The notes under the pieces are model-generated. The model was given only the letters and a program-made list of their open reading frames with translations, was not told the DNA's origin and did not search any database. The translations under genes and the position numbers were made by a program. From positions 1-9,076 of the forward strand of contig CAJTVK010000159.1 in NCBI GenBank assembly GCA_910579645.1: a DNA stretch of 9,076 bases, read 5' to 3'. Shown here one piece after another: positions 1 through 6,030 of this stretch; position 1 is the first letter of the stretch, and each line of letters begins with the position of its first letter. This stretch comes from an uncultured Lachnospiraceae bacterium (GTDB taxonomy: Bacteria; Bacillota; Clostridia; Lachnospirales; Lachnospiraceae).

Positions 1-104
1 AAGGACCCGCTTCCGCTCGGCGTCAAACGCAGCGGTACTAAGTTCGAAATCTGCCCTCGGCAGATTTAAACCTCACTAAGTACCGGCGTTTTCCGACGGT
101 CCTT
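1..104. repeat. Long imperfect hairpin element, possibly a MITE/REP-like intergenic repeat
   Basis: The first 104 bases fold back on themselves in nested order. AAGGACC (1-7) pairs with 98-104, TCGG (17-20) with 93-96, AAACGC (25-30) with 86-91, CGGTACT (33-39) with 79-85, and AAATCTGCC (47-55) with 59-67 around a three-base loop. The left arm carries extra unpaired bases. No ORF fits it. Just outside, GTCC TTA GGAC (100-110) forms a further small palindrome. The element may extend left of the window. On the minus strand one end reads TAAGGACC, close to the TAAGGAACTG ends of the elements at 5574-5693 and 6031-6113. Whether it is a mobile non-autonomous element or a structured RNA cannot be decided from one copy. 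Confidence 0.6.
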
Positions 105-216
105 AGGACAACTATATAATATCCTGTGCTGTGTATCGGTACAGTCTCAGATATTTATATGTAGCCTCTCTTTTATCATAAATTATATCAGTGTATTGCG
201 GCGGATATTATGTAAG
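105..216. other. Intergenic spacer without recognised feature
   Basis: This AT-rich stretch lies between the hairpin element and the terminator of the lipoprotein gene. It holds an isolated TATAAT at 115-120, but I find no convincing -35 box 16-18 bases upstream and no gene downstream on the plus strand. I see nothing else I can support. Confidence 0.5.
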
Positions 217-244
217 AAAAAGGATGCGGAAATCTCCCGCACCC
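217..244 (-). terminator. Rho-independent terminator of the lipoprotein gene
   Basis: Read on the minus strand, GGGTGCGG (237-244) pairs with CCGCATCC (222-229) over eight base pairs with one G-U wobble. The loop is seven bases and is followed directly by a run of five T (217-221). It begins 27 bases after the stop codon of the substrate-binding protein gene. Confidence 0.88.
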
Positions 245-270
245 TTCATCGGCTGCCTGCTTTGTTTTAA

Positions 271-1542
271 TTACATTGCCGTATATACGCCGTCGGTAAT
301 CTTCACTGCCTTAGGCTCTTTATTGGGTTCACCGGAAACATCCCATGTCATGCCTACGCCGGTAAGGCCGTCCAAGGTAATCTGGGGCATAGCTGCTTTC
401 ATGGCCTCGCACATAGCGGACATATCCATATCCGGGGTAATGCCTGCTTTCTCGCCGGCTGCTTTGATTGCGTAAACCGCATCATAAGCATCTGCCGCAA
501 ACTGGTTCGGCGTATCGCCGAATTTCTCTTTATATGCGGTTACGAAATTCTGTGTCAGTTCATCTTCTGCATCTGCCGCAAAAGGGGTAAGGAGCATAAC
601 GCCCTCTGCCAGAGATGTATCAAAGTTTTCTACGTTAAGGATGCCGTCCAAGCCGTCACATCCGAAGAAGATTGGCGCATAGCCTAATGTGGATGCCTGC
701 GAAAGAATCAGGGAAGCTTCGGTATAGTATATCGGCAGAAATACTAACTCGGCACCTGCATCTTTTGCTTTCTGAAGCTGTACGGAAAAATCTGTTTTGC
801 TGTCTGCGGTAAATGCTTCCGCGGAAACAATTTCAAAAGGCTGGTTTGCTGCCTCTGCCGCAAACTTTTCATAAATTCCGGAGGAATAAATGTCGGAGCT
901 GTCATAAATTACCGCTACGGTGGAAGCAATCGCATTTTCACCGATATATTTTGCGGAAGCCATTCCTTGGTTGGGATCCGAGAAGCATACGCGGAACGCA
1001 TTGTCATATTTTACGCAGTCAACGGAAGAGCCGGAAGGAGTCAGCTGGAACATATTGTCTTCTGCTGTCTTTTCAGCCACTGCCACGCTGCATCCGCTGG
1101 TCACAGAGCCTACCAACATCTGCATTCCCCAGTCCTTTAATGTATTATATGCATTGACCGATTTCTCGGCATCGCATTCGTCGTCTTCAAACTTGAACTC
1201 AATCTGAACGCCGTTAATGCCGCCCGCCGCATTGATTTCATCCACTGCAAGCTGTGCCGCATTCTGCACGGCAATGCCGTATACCGCAGCCCCTCCGGTG
1301 GTAGGGCCTACGCCGCCGATTTTGAAAACGGCTCCGCCTGCCCCTGCGTTATTGCCTGCCGTTTCCGTATTTCCTGCCTCACCGGCTTCTCCCGTTTCCG
1401 TATTCTCTGCCGCTGTATCGGCTTTCCCGCTGTTGTCTGCGGAGGAATTTCCGCTGTCGGCAGCATTCCCGCAGCCTGCAAACAAAGAAGCAGCCATCGC
1501 CGAAGCCATGACGGCACTGATGATTTTGTTGTACTTTTTCAT
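271..1542 (-). CDS. Substrate-binding lipoprotein of a branched-chain amino acid-type ABC transporter
   Basis: This 423-residue protein should bind a small solute outside the membrane and deliver it to an ABC permease. It has a lipoprotein signal peptide: positive MKKYNK, a hydrophobic stretch, then lipobox F-A-G-C with lipidated Cys24. A low-complexity Ala/Gly/Asn/Glu/Thr linker follows (about 25-70), then a type I periplasmic-binding fold of the Peripla_BP_6 (LivJ/LivK-like) family starting near FKIGGVGPTTG, with typical segments such as AVDEINAAGGING. The start is well set: GGAGGAG (1548-1554) lies five bases before the ATG. A promoter at 1573-1601 and a terminator at 217-244 make it a single-gene unit. 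No livHMGF genes are visible, so the partner permease is either outside the window or encoded elsewhere. The family usually binds Leu/Ile/Val, but related members bind amides, urea or aromatics, so the ligand is unknown. Confidence 0.9.
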   Translation of the reverse strand: MKKYNKIISAVMASAMAASLFAGCGNAADSGNSSADNSGKADTAAENTETGEAGEAGNTETAGNNAGAGGAVFKIGGVGPTTGGAAVYGIAVQNAAQLAVDEINAAGGINGVQIEFKFEDDECDAEKSVNAYNTLKDWGMQMLVGSVTSGCSVAVAEKTAEDNMFQLTPSGSSVDCVKYDNAFRVCFSDPNQGMASAKYIGENAIASTVAVIYDSSDIYSSGIYEKFAAEAANQPFEIVSAEAFTADSKTDFSVQLQKAKDAGAELVFLPIYYTEASLILSQASTLGYAPIFFGCDGLDGILNVENFDTSLAEGVMLLTPFAADAEDELTQNFVTAYKEKFGDTPNQFAADAYDAVYAIKAAGEKAGITPDMDMSAMCEAMKAAMPQITLDGLTGVGMTWDVSGEPNKEPKAVKITDGVYTAM

Positions 1543-1572
1543 AATATCTCCTCCATAAATTATTTTTGGATA

Positions 1573-1601
1573 ATATTACGCTGAAAAAAAGTCTTTGTCA
1601 A
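1573..1601 (-). promoter_or_regulatory. Sigma-A-type promoter of the lipoprotein gene
   Basis: On the minus strand a perfect -35 TTGACA (1596-1601) is followed by a 17-base spacer and -10 TAATAT (1573-1578). The start would fall about 25-30 bases before the ATG at 1542, leaving a short leader that contains the GGAGGAG site. Confidence 0.85.
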
Positions 1602-1721
1602 TGTCATTTTTTACATTTTGTGAGATATGGCAATATTGCAGGATAAATTTCTTTTTTTATGGGCAAAATAACATTGATATATGAGTAAATATCAGCAAGA
1701 TTAAGAATGGAGGTTTTGGAA

Positions 1722-1937
1722 ATGAATAATAAAGCATTGGACTATACGGCTCTTACGCTGGCCATTATCGGCGCAATCAACTGGGGGCTCATCGGTTTTT
1801 TCAGCTTTGACCTTGTTGCCTTTATCTTCGGTAATCTGACGTGGATATCCAGAATCATATATGCAGTCGTCGGTGTCTGCGGTATATATCTTATTACTTT
1901 CTATATGTATCCGGGGCGATCGGCGGAAGAGTCTTAG
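1722..1937 (+). CDS. DUF378 (YuzA-like) small membrane protein
   Basis: A 71-residue protein recognised as DUF378 by DYTALTLAIIGAINWGLIG and the following FDLVAFIFG. It has two hydrophobic segments, roughly residues 8-30 and 40-60, joined by a short loop, and a polar tail GRSAEES. The family is widespread in Firmicutes and has no established function. I place the start at 1722 rather than the in-frame ATG at 1707, because GGAGG (1709-1713) overlaps the upstream ATG and lies eight bases before 1722, an ideal spacing. It is the only complete plus-strand gene here, diverging from the lipoprotein gene and converging on the MATE gene. I found no clear promoter for it. Its stop codon runs straight into a tandem repeat array, and its likely terminator is the hairpin at 2121-2157. 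Confidence 0.85.
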   Translation: MNNKALDYTALTLAIIGAINWGLIGFFSFDLVAFIFGNLTWISRIIYAVVGVCGIYLITFYMYPGRSAEES

Positions 1938-2108
1938 CAAACGCGTCCCGCTTCGCGGACCGGCTTATTGCCGCAAACGCGTCTCGCTTCGCAAACCGGC
2001 TTATTGCCGCAAACGCGTCCCGCTTCACGAACCGGCTTATTGCCGCAAACACTTTCTCGCTTTGCGAGCCGGCTTATTGCCGCATACACTTTCTCGCTTC
2101 GCGGATCG
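1937..2108. repeat. Tandem array of about five 36-37 bp direct repeats, non-coding
   Basis: Copies lie at 1937-1972, 1973-2008, 2009-2044 (36 bp each), 2045-2081 (37 bp) and a partial copy at 2082-2108. Each starts GCAAAC or GCATAC and full copies end CGGCTTATTGCC. Every copy holds a CGCTTCGCG-like core that can form a small hairpin (CCGC-TTC-GCGG in copy 1, CTCGC-TTT-GCGAG in copy 4). The first four also hold a CGGC-TTATT-GCCG hairpin. There are no unique spacers, so it is not a CRISPR array. It starts at the last base of the DUF378 stop codon. Translation in any frame gives only repetitive peptide with no ribosome binding site, and the 37-bp copy breaks the frame. Confidence 0.9.
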
Positions 2109-2120
2109 GGGGACAGCTGG

Positions 2121-2157
2121 AAAAACGGCACTGCTTGATTAGGCAGTGCCGCTTTTT
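2121..2157. terminator. Bidirectional Rho-independent terminator between DUF378 and the MATE gene
   Basis: CGGCACTGC (2126-2134) pairs perfectly with GCAGTGCCG (2143-2151) around an eight-base loop. Five A precede it (2121-2125) and five T follow it (2153-2157), so it can stop transcription in both directions. The MATE stop codon (2139-2141) lies in the loop and the last MATE codons form one arm. Confidence 0.9.
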
Positions 2158-3530
2158 ACAATTACGTTCATCCATATTCCTTTTTTCACAAGAACAAAGC
2201 CAATCATGCATTTTACGATGTCAATTAGCTGGCAGCAGAAAAATAACGGGATTATATGCATCCCTGTATACCGTGACAGCACATAGGCCAGCGGGATATT
2301 TACGAGCCATACATATACGCTGTCAAAGAAAAAGGTAATTAATGTCTTTCCTCCGCACCGCAGCGTAAAATAGGCCACGTTTACAAAAGCATGCATTGGC
2401 ATGCAGGCCGAACTGACCATAATGAACTTTGTTGCCAACTGCCGTATGTCTTCTTCCGTATTGTACAGCATGGGAAACAGAGGCGAAAATACGGCCATTA
2501 ATAAACCAATTGCCACGCAGCCTGCCGTAGAGAAGAAAATCAGTTTCCGGTCGGTATCTTTGGCCTCTTCCAGTTTTCCCGCCCCTAACAGCTGCCCTAC
2601 GATGATTCCCACCGCATTGCCCAAGGCAATGAATACTACATTGAACACATTGGATATGGTGGAGGAAATATTAAAGGCCGCTACCACATTCAGTCCTCGT
2701 ACGGAATAGCATTGCATAAGTATCGCTTGGCCAAACGACCACAGTGTCTCGTTCAGCATCAGCGGTGCCCCGGTAATCAAGATTTTTATAGCCAAATCCC
2801 CCGGGATTTTAAGGCTTCGGTATGCGCCTTCAATAAACGGATGAGCCGCTTTATGCCGATGCGTCCATCCGGCCACAATGCCAAGTTCCACGAAACGGGA
2901 TACGGTAGTGGCAATGGCCGCCCCTTCCACGCCCAAGGCCGGTGCTCCGAATTTTCCGAAAATCAGAATATAATTCAGCATCAAATTGACCAGTACCGCA
3001 GCTATGCCCGCTTTCATGGGCAGCATTGTCTCTCCCGTTTCGCGCAAAGTGCCCGAGTATGCCTGTATGACGGCAAAAGGGATAAGTTCTATCATCATAA
3101 CGCGCAGATATTTGTCGGCGTAGCCAAGTGTAGCCTCCAAAGACCCTGTTTCCCCTGCATCATGCAGATACAGCGAAATCAGCTGCTTTCCTTGAAAAAA
3201 GAAAATAATCATTCCGGCAGCCGTTATGGCAAAGCATATCAGCAGCTTAATGCGGAACGTATCACGCACCCCTTTATGGTCGCCGCAGCCATGATACTGC
3301 GCCGTAAAGATGCCCGCACCGGATACCCCGCCGAAAATGCAGATATTGAATACAAACATCAGCTGATTGACAATGGCCACTCCTGACATCTGCTCCGTCC
3401 CAATCTGACCGACCATAATGTTGTCCAGCAGATTGACAAAATTGGTGATTCCGTTCTGTATCATTATCGGAACAGCCACCGCCAGTACCATGCGGTAAAA
3501 CTTCCTGTCTCCTATAAGCTTTCTCATCAT
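2139..3530 (-). CDS. MATE-family multidrug/toxin exporter
   Basis: A 463-residue integral membrane protein of the MATE (NorM/DinF-like) family, which exports cationic or other small molecules in exchange for Na+ or H+. It has about twelve hydrophobic segments in two MatE halves, with the hallmark first-helix region AVAVPIMIQN and LLDNIMVG (residues 34-41), and a later QAYSGTLRETGET segment. Length is normal for the family. Two adjacent ATG codons (3528-3530 and 3525-3527) are possible starts. GGGAAGG abuts the first and GAAGGGG lies further upstream, so the exact start is uncertain by one codon. It begins 17 bases after rsfS stops, so it is probably the last gene of that transcript. Its 3' end is built into the terminator at 2121-2157. 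The substrate cannot be read from the sequence. Confidence 0.93.
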   Translation of the reverse strand: MMRKLIGDRKFYRMVLAVAVPIMIQNGITNFVNLLDNIMVGQIGTEQMSGVAIVNQLMFVFNICIFGGVSGAGIFTAQYHGCGDHKGVRDTFRIKLLICFAITAAGMIIFFFQGKQLISLYLHDAGETGSLEATLGYADKYLRVMMIELIPFAVIQAYSGTLRETGETMLPMKAGIAAVLVNLMLNYILIFGKFGAPALGVEGAAIATTVSRFVELGIVAGWTHRHKAAHPFIEGAYRSLKIPGDLAIKILITGAPLMLNETLWSFGQAILMQCYSVRGLNVVAAFNISSTISNVFNVVFIALGNAVGIIVGQLLGAGKLEEAKDTDRKLIFFSTAGCVAIGLLMAVFSPLFPMLYNTEEDIRQLATKFIMVSSACMPMHAFVNVAYFTLRCGGKTLITFFFDSVYVWLVNIPLAYVLSRYTGMHIIPLFFCCQLIDIVKCMIGFVLVKKGIWMNVIVKSGTA

Positions 3531-3547
3531 CCTTCCCGGCTGCCCCT

Positions 3548-4054
3548 TCAGTTTCTCAGTTCCGAAAGATCCATTGTCTTCCCGTCCCGCCAGATACGTT
3601 CCAAATCATAGAACAGTCTGTTCTCACGGTCAAAGATGTGGACAATGAGATCCCCGAAATCCATCAGTACCCAGTTTGCCGTATCATAGCCTTCCACCTG
3701 CTTCACAAAAGTTCCTTTCTTTCCTAGCTGTTCTTCCACGTTGTCCGCAAGAGCCTGAATCTGGCTGCGGTTGGAACCGCTGGCTATTATGAAATAATCC
3801 GCCAAGACCGATACGCCGCTGATATCAATTACCGTAATGTCTTCCGCTTTTTTATCCTCCAATGCCGCAATTGCCAGCTTAGTCAGTTCTTTCGACTGCT
3901 CCGTTGCCGCGGACTGCCCGCTTTCCGCTACCTGTTCCGTCCTCATGGACTGTCCGTTTTCCGTTATCTGTTCCGTCCTCATGGACTGCCCGTTTTCCGC
4001 CACTTGTTCCGTCCCTATGGACTGTCCGTTTTCCGTTACCTGTTCCATTCCCAT
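3548..4054 (-). CDS. rsfS: Ribosomal silencing factor RsfS with a repetitive N-terminal extension
   Basis: RsfS (Iojap/YbeB family) binds L14 on the 50S subunit and blocks joining with 30S when nutrients are scarce. The conserved domain starts near residue 53 (EQSKELTKLA) and contains EDKKAEDITVIDI, ADYFIIASGSNRSQ, TANWVLMDFGDLIVHIF and YDLERIW. Family members usually begin at about this EQSKEL point. Here some 50 extra residues precede it: four 12-residue repeats of the type TEQVxENGQSMR, encoded by exact 36-bp units. The annotated ATG (4052-4054) has AGGAG four bases upstream, and the ATG two codons later sits ten bases from it. The next in-frame ATGs lie inside the repeats without clear sites. 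So the extension is probably translated, although initiation at a repeat-borne ATG is possible. The gene lies between yqeK and the MATE gene on the same strand. Confidence 0.93.
   Translation of the reverse strand: MGMEQVTENGQSIGTEQVAENGQSMRTEQITENGQSMRTEQVAESGQSAATEQSKELTKLAIAALEDKKAEDITVIDISGVSVLADYFIIASGSNRSQIQALADNVEEQLGKKGTFVKQVEGYDTANWVLMDFGDLIVHIFDRENRLFYDLERIWRDGKTMDLSELRN
3911..4054 (-). repeat. Coding tandem repeat, four 36-bp units, at the 5' end of rsfS
   Basis: Units lie at 3911-3946, 3947-3982, 3983-4018 and 4019-4054. On the plus strand each starts GGACTG(C/T)CCG and ends near TTCC(G/A)TCC(T/C). They differ at only a few positions and stay in frame, giving the 12-residue peptide repeat. 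A truncated match continues toward 3893, and a degenerate, out-of-frame resemblance lies upstream in 4055-4091. This array is unrelated in sequence to the one at 1937-2108. Confidence 0.93.
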
Positions 4055-4176
4055 GACTCTCCTTTCTCAACCATCTGCTCTCTCTCCGTCATGATTTCCG
4101 TTTGATATTCATTTTCTTCTGTCAGGCCTGCGATTCCTCACAGGCATAGCCGTACCCGTCCTTTCCCTCCGGCTCC

Positions 4177-4773
4177 TTATTTTCCTCTCTCTTCTATATA
4201 ATTCTTATAAAAATCATAAGTTTTCCGTGTCATCGGGTCTACCTCCCCGTCCACCTGATTCAGATAAACCAACGTATCATTTAATATTTTAAACAGTGCC
4301 TCATCCAAATCCACAAAAGCAAGCTTCCGGATTTCCCCTAAATTAGGTGCCTGTTTCCTGCCCGGCTCAATATAATCCGCCACATATACGATTTTTTCCA
4401 ACAGCGACATCGCCGGCCTGCCCGTCGTATGATTCAGTATGGCATTTATGATATCGCTGTCGTGGATATTGTATTTCTGCATGGCAATATAGCTTCCTAC
4501 CTTGGCATGGAGCAGAAACGGATTGCGGCGTTCTATTTCGTTGACGGCAATGTTATGCTTCCTGCAGATACTCAGCCGTTTGTCATTGCTCATGCATTTG
4601 GCACAATCATGCAGCATGCCGGCAATCTGTGCTTTCTGCATATCGTATCCATAGCGCATTGCCAATGCCGCCGCAAGGTAAGCAACCCCAAGAGTGTGCT
4701 CGAAACGTTTGGCATCCAATGTCTTTTCCATCGCTTTGCGGATTTTCTTTATGCTTGAAGATTTCGCCTCCAT
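4177..4773 (-). CDS. yqeK: YqeK, HD-domain symmetrical Ap4A hydrolase
   Basis: A 198-residue HD-superfamily phosphohydrolase. The YqeK family cleaves diadenosine tetraphosphate symmetrically to ADP. Metal-binding and catalytic positions are visible: His26 (FEHTLGV), His55-Asp56 (GMLHDCAK), His89 (LLHAKVG), His115 (LNHTTGRP) and Asp133 (VADYIEPGR). The family-typical KIVYVADYIEPGR motif is intact. The start is supported by GGGAGG (4781-4786), seven bases before the ATG and inside nadD. The genes overlap by 25 bases, so translation is likely coupled. NadD-YqeK adjacency is standard in Firmicutes. The 122 bases between its stop and rsfS hold no gene I can defend. Confidence 0.95.
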   Translation of the reverse strand: MEAKSSSIKKIRKAMEKTLDAKRFEHTLGVAYLAAALAMRYGYDMQKAQIAGMLHDCAKCMSNDKRLSICRKHNIAVNEIERRNPFLLHAKVGSYIAMQKYNIHDSDIINAILNHTTGRPAMSLLEKIVYVADYIEPGRKQAPNLGEIRKLAFVDLDEALFKILNDTLVYLNQVDGEVDPMTRKTYDFYKNYIEERGK

Positions 4774-5459
4774 TTTGCATCCTCCCGATATAAATGATGT
4801 TCTTCTATATAAGAGATAACCTTATCCGGAACCATATAACGGATGGATTGCCCGTTTGCCAGCCGCATACGGATATCCGTAGAGGATATGTCGATTTCCT
4901 TAAATGTAATCTGATAAATGCGGGCATTGAATTTTTCCTCCAGATAGGAAATCTGTTCCTGCAGCTTATCGCTGTCTTTATCGTCCCGTACCGCCGCAAG
5001 CACCACACAGTCCCGGAAAATGCTCTCCGGCTCTCTCCATGTCTCCATGGAAAAAAGGCTGTCCGCGCCGACGATAAAATAAAATTCCGTCTCCGGCTCC
5101 GACGCTTTCAGCCAGGAAAGCGTATCGCATGTATAAGTGTTCCCTTTTCGCCTCACTTCAATGTCCGATATGGAAAATGCCGGATTGCCCTCTATGGCAA
5201 GGCTTGTCATCTCATAGCGCTCCTGCCTGTCCAGAATTTCCGCCTCCCGTTTCATGTAGGAACGCCCGCTGGGAATGAACAGAATTTCATCCAGCCCAAA
5301 GCTGTCCCTGGCATTCTCTGCCAACAGCAAATGCCCTACATGGATAGGGTTGAACGTCCCGCCCATAATCCCGGTTTTCTTCTTCCTTCCTCTGTTTTCA
5401 TCCGTGCCCGGGGCACATTCCTTCCTTTTTTCATTTTCCATATTTCCGTCCGATTTCAT
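4749..5459 (-). CDS. nadD: Nicotinate-nucleotide adenylyltransferase NadD
   Basis: NadD transfers AMP from ATP to nicotinate mononucleotide to make NaAD, the step before NAD synthetase. The nucleotidyltransferase signature GGTFNPIHVGH (residues 33-43, with the HxGH pair His40/His43) and the C-terminal ISSTDIR (191-197) are both present, as are LFIPSGR and FIVGADSL. Total length is 236 residues. Family members usually start just before the IMGGTFNP segment. Here about 27 charged residues precede it, with ATGs at codons 1 and 7. No strong Shine-Dalgarno lies before either; GGAT is eleven bases from codon 1. So the true start is uncertain, and translation might be coupled to a tiny ORF ending 13 bases upstream. 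The 3' end overlaps yqeK by 25 bases. Confidence 0.94.
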   Translation of the reverse strand: MKSDGNMENEKRKECAPGTDENRGRKKKTGIMGGTFNPIHVGHLLLAENARDSFGLDEILFIPSGRSYMKREAEILDRQERYEMTSLAIEGNPAFSISDIEVRRKGNTYTCDTLSWLKASEPETEFYFIVGADSLFSMETWREPESIFRDCVVLAAVRDDKDSDKLQEQISYLEEKFNARIYQITFKEIDISSTDIRMRLANGQSIRYMVPDKVISYIEEHHLYREDAKWRRNLQA

Positions 5460-5472
5460 CTTCTATTTTATC

Positions 5473-5547
5473 CTATTTCCCATAGGTCACGGCAAACTTT
5501 TCTAAAATCTGCCGCCCTGCTTCACACTCCGCAGCGAATGTAAACAT
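5473..5547 (-). CDS. Possible 24-residue small ORF upstream of nadD
   Basis: An ATG at 5545-5547 is preceded by a purine-rich GGAAGGAAAGGAA on the minus strand and opens 24 codons before TAG at 5473-5475. The peptide begins MFTFAAECEAG and ends FAVTYGK. I recognise no family and there is no signal or membrane segment. The stop lies 13 bases before the nadD ATG, which itself lacks a good ribosome binding site. The ORF could be a leader peptide whose translation feeds nadD, the remnant of a longer gene cut when the neighbouring palindromic element arrived, or chance. Length alone cannot exclude chance. Confidence 0.3.
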   Translation of the reverse strand: MFTFAAECEAGRQILEKFAVTYGK

Positions 5548-5573
5548 TTCCTTTCCTTCCACACTTATCGCTT

Positions 5574-5693
5574 AGGAACTGTTAAGAAATAACTTTTCAA
5601 TAGTGCGTAGGATTTTTCTTCGAGAGTGCCACTCATGGTGCTATCGAAGAAAAAGACAAGCAATATGAAAAGTTATTTTTGAACAGTTCCTTA
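5574..5693. repeat. 120-bp near-palindromic element (MITE/REP-like) between yhbY and nadD
   Basis: The two halves are near-complete inverted copies. AGGAACTGTT (5574-5583) pairs with 5682-5691, AAATAACTTTTCA (5587-5599) with 5666-5678, and TTTTTCTTCGA (5613-5623) with 5644-5654. The tip GTGCC/GGTGC pairs with wobbles around a small loop. No ORF is inside. As RNA it would be one long hairpin starting 7 bases after the yhbY stop. On the minus strand its upstream end reads TAAGGAACTG, matching the element at 6031-6113. It is either a non-autonomous transposon-like repeat or an intercistronic processing element. Confidence 0.82.
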
Positions 5694-5700
5694 CGTCAGG

Positions 5701-5988
5701 TCACGGAAGAATTATTTTTTTGTTTTCCCTGCTCTCTTTGTAAAGAATGATTTTTTTGCCGATTACCTGCACCACCTGCGAATGGGTTCTCTCTGCCAGC
5801 ATCTCCGCAATTTCCCTCGGGTCGTCCACACAGTTCTTTAACACTGCCACCTTTATCAATTCACGCGTGTTAAAAGCCTCCGAAACGGCATCCGTCACTT
5901 CCGGGGTCAGGCTGGCTTTCCCTAACTGGAATACCGGTTCCAGATTGCTGGCCAAGCTTTTCAAATAGCTTCTCTGTTTACTAGTCAT
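5701..5988 (-). CDS. yhbY: YhbY/CRM-domain RNA-binding protein
   Basis: A 95-residue single-domain CRS1-YhbY (CRM) protein, a family that binds RNA and is associated with pre-50S particles. It shows the typical start MTSKQRSYLKSLA, then PVFQLGKASLTPEV, the ELIKVAVLKN segment, and QVIGKKIILY near the C-terminus. The family's GxxG-type loop corresponds to GKKI. Size is normal. GGAGAG lies about six bases before the ATG, so the start is firm. It sits between obgE and nadD, but palindromic elements separate it from both neighbours, unlike the tight spacing common in this cluster. Confidence 0.93.
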   Translation of the reverse strand: MTSKQRSYLKSLASNLEPVFQLGKASLTPEVTDAVSEAFNTRELIKVAVLKNCVDDPREIAEMLAERTHSQVVQVIGKKIILYKESRENKKIILP

Positions 5989-6030
5989 ATAATTCTCTCC
6001 AATTTATTCTTACAATATCATTATCATCCG

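Noticed and set aside
1707..1721. Upstream ATG for DUF378 at 1707
   Set aside because: The GGAGG site overlaps this ATG and is ideally spaced for the ATG at 1722, where the family-like sequence also begins.
1937..2108. CRISPR array, suggested by the 36-bp period
   Set aside because: The copies are contiguous with no unique spacers, and no cas gene is nearby.
1841..2338. Repeat-containing open frames on both strands over the array after DUF378
   Set aside because: They arise because a 36-bp period keeps all frames open. They have no ribosome binding site, and they overlap DUF378, the terminator and the MATE gene.
2712..3386. Long plus-strand open frame opposite the MATE gene
   Set aside because: It is the shadow of a clear transporter gene, with no ribosome binding site or family likeness.
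3879..4070. Alternative minus-strand frame through the rsfS repeats
   Set aside because: It is another frame of the same 36-bp units with no conserved domain; the rsfS frame continues into the real family domain.
4794..5543. A 249-codon plus-strand open frame opposite nadD
   Set aside because: It is antisense to NadD, which has all its motifs, and it runs into the nadD upstream region without any initiation signal.
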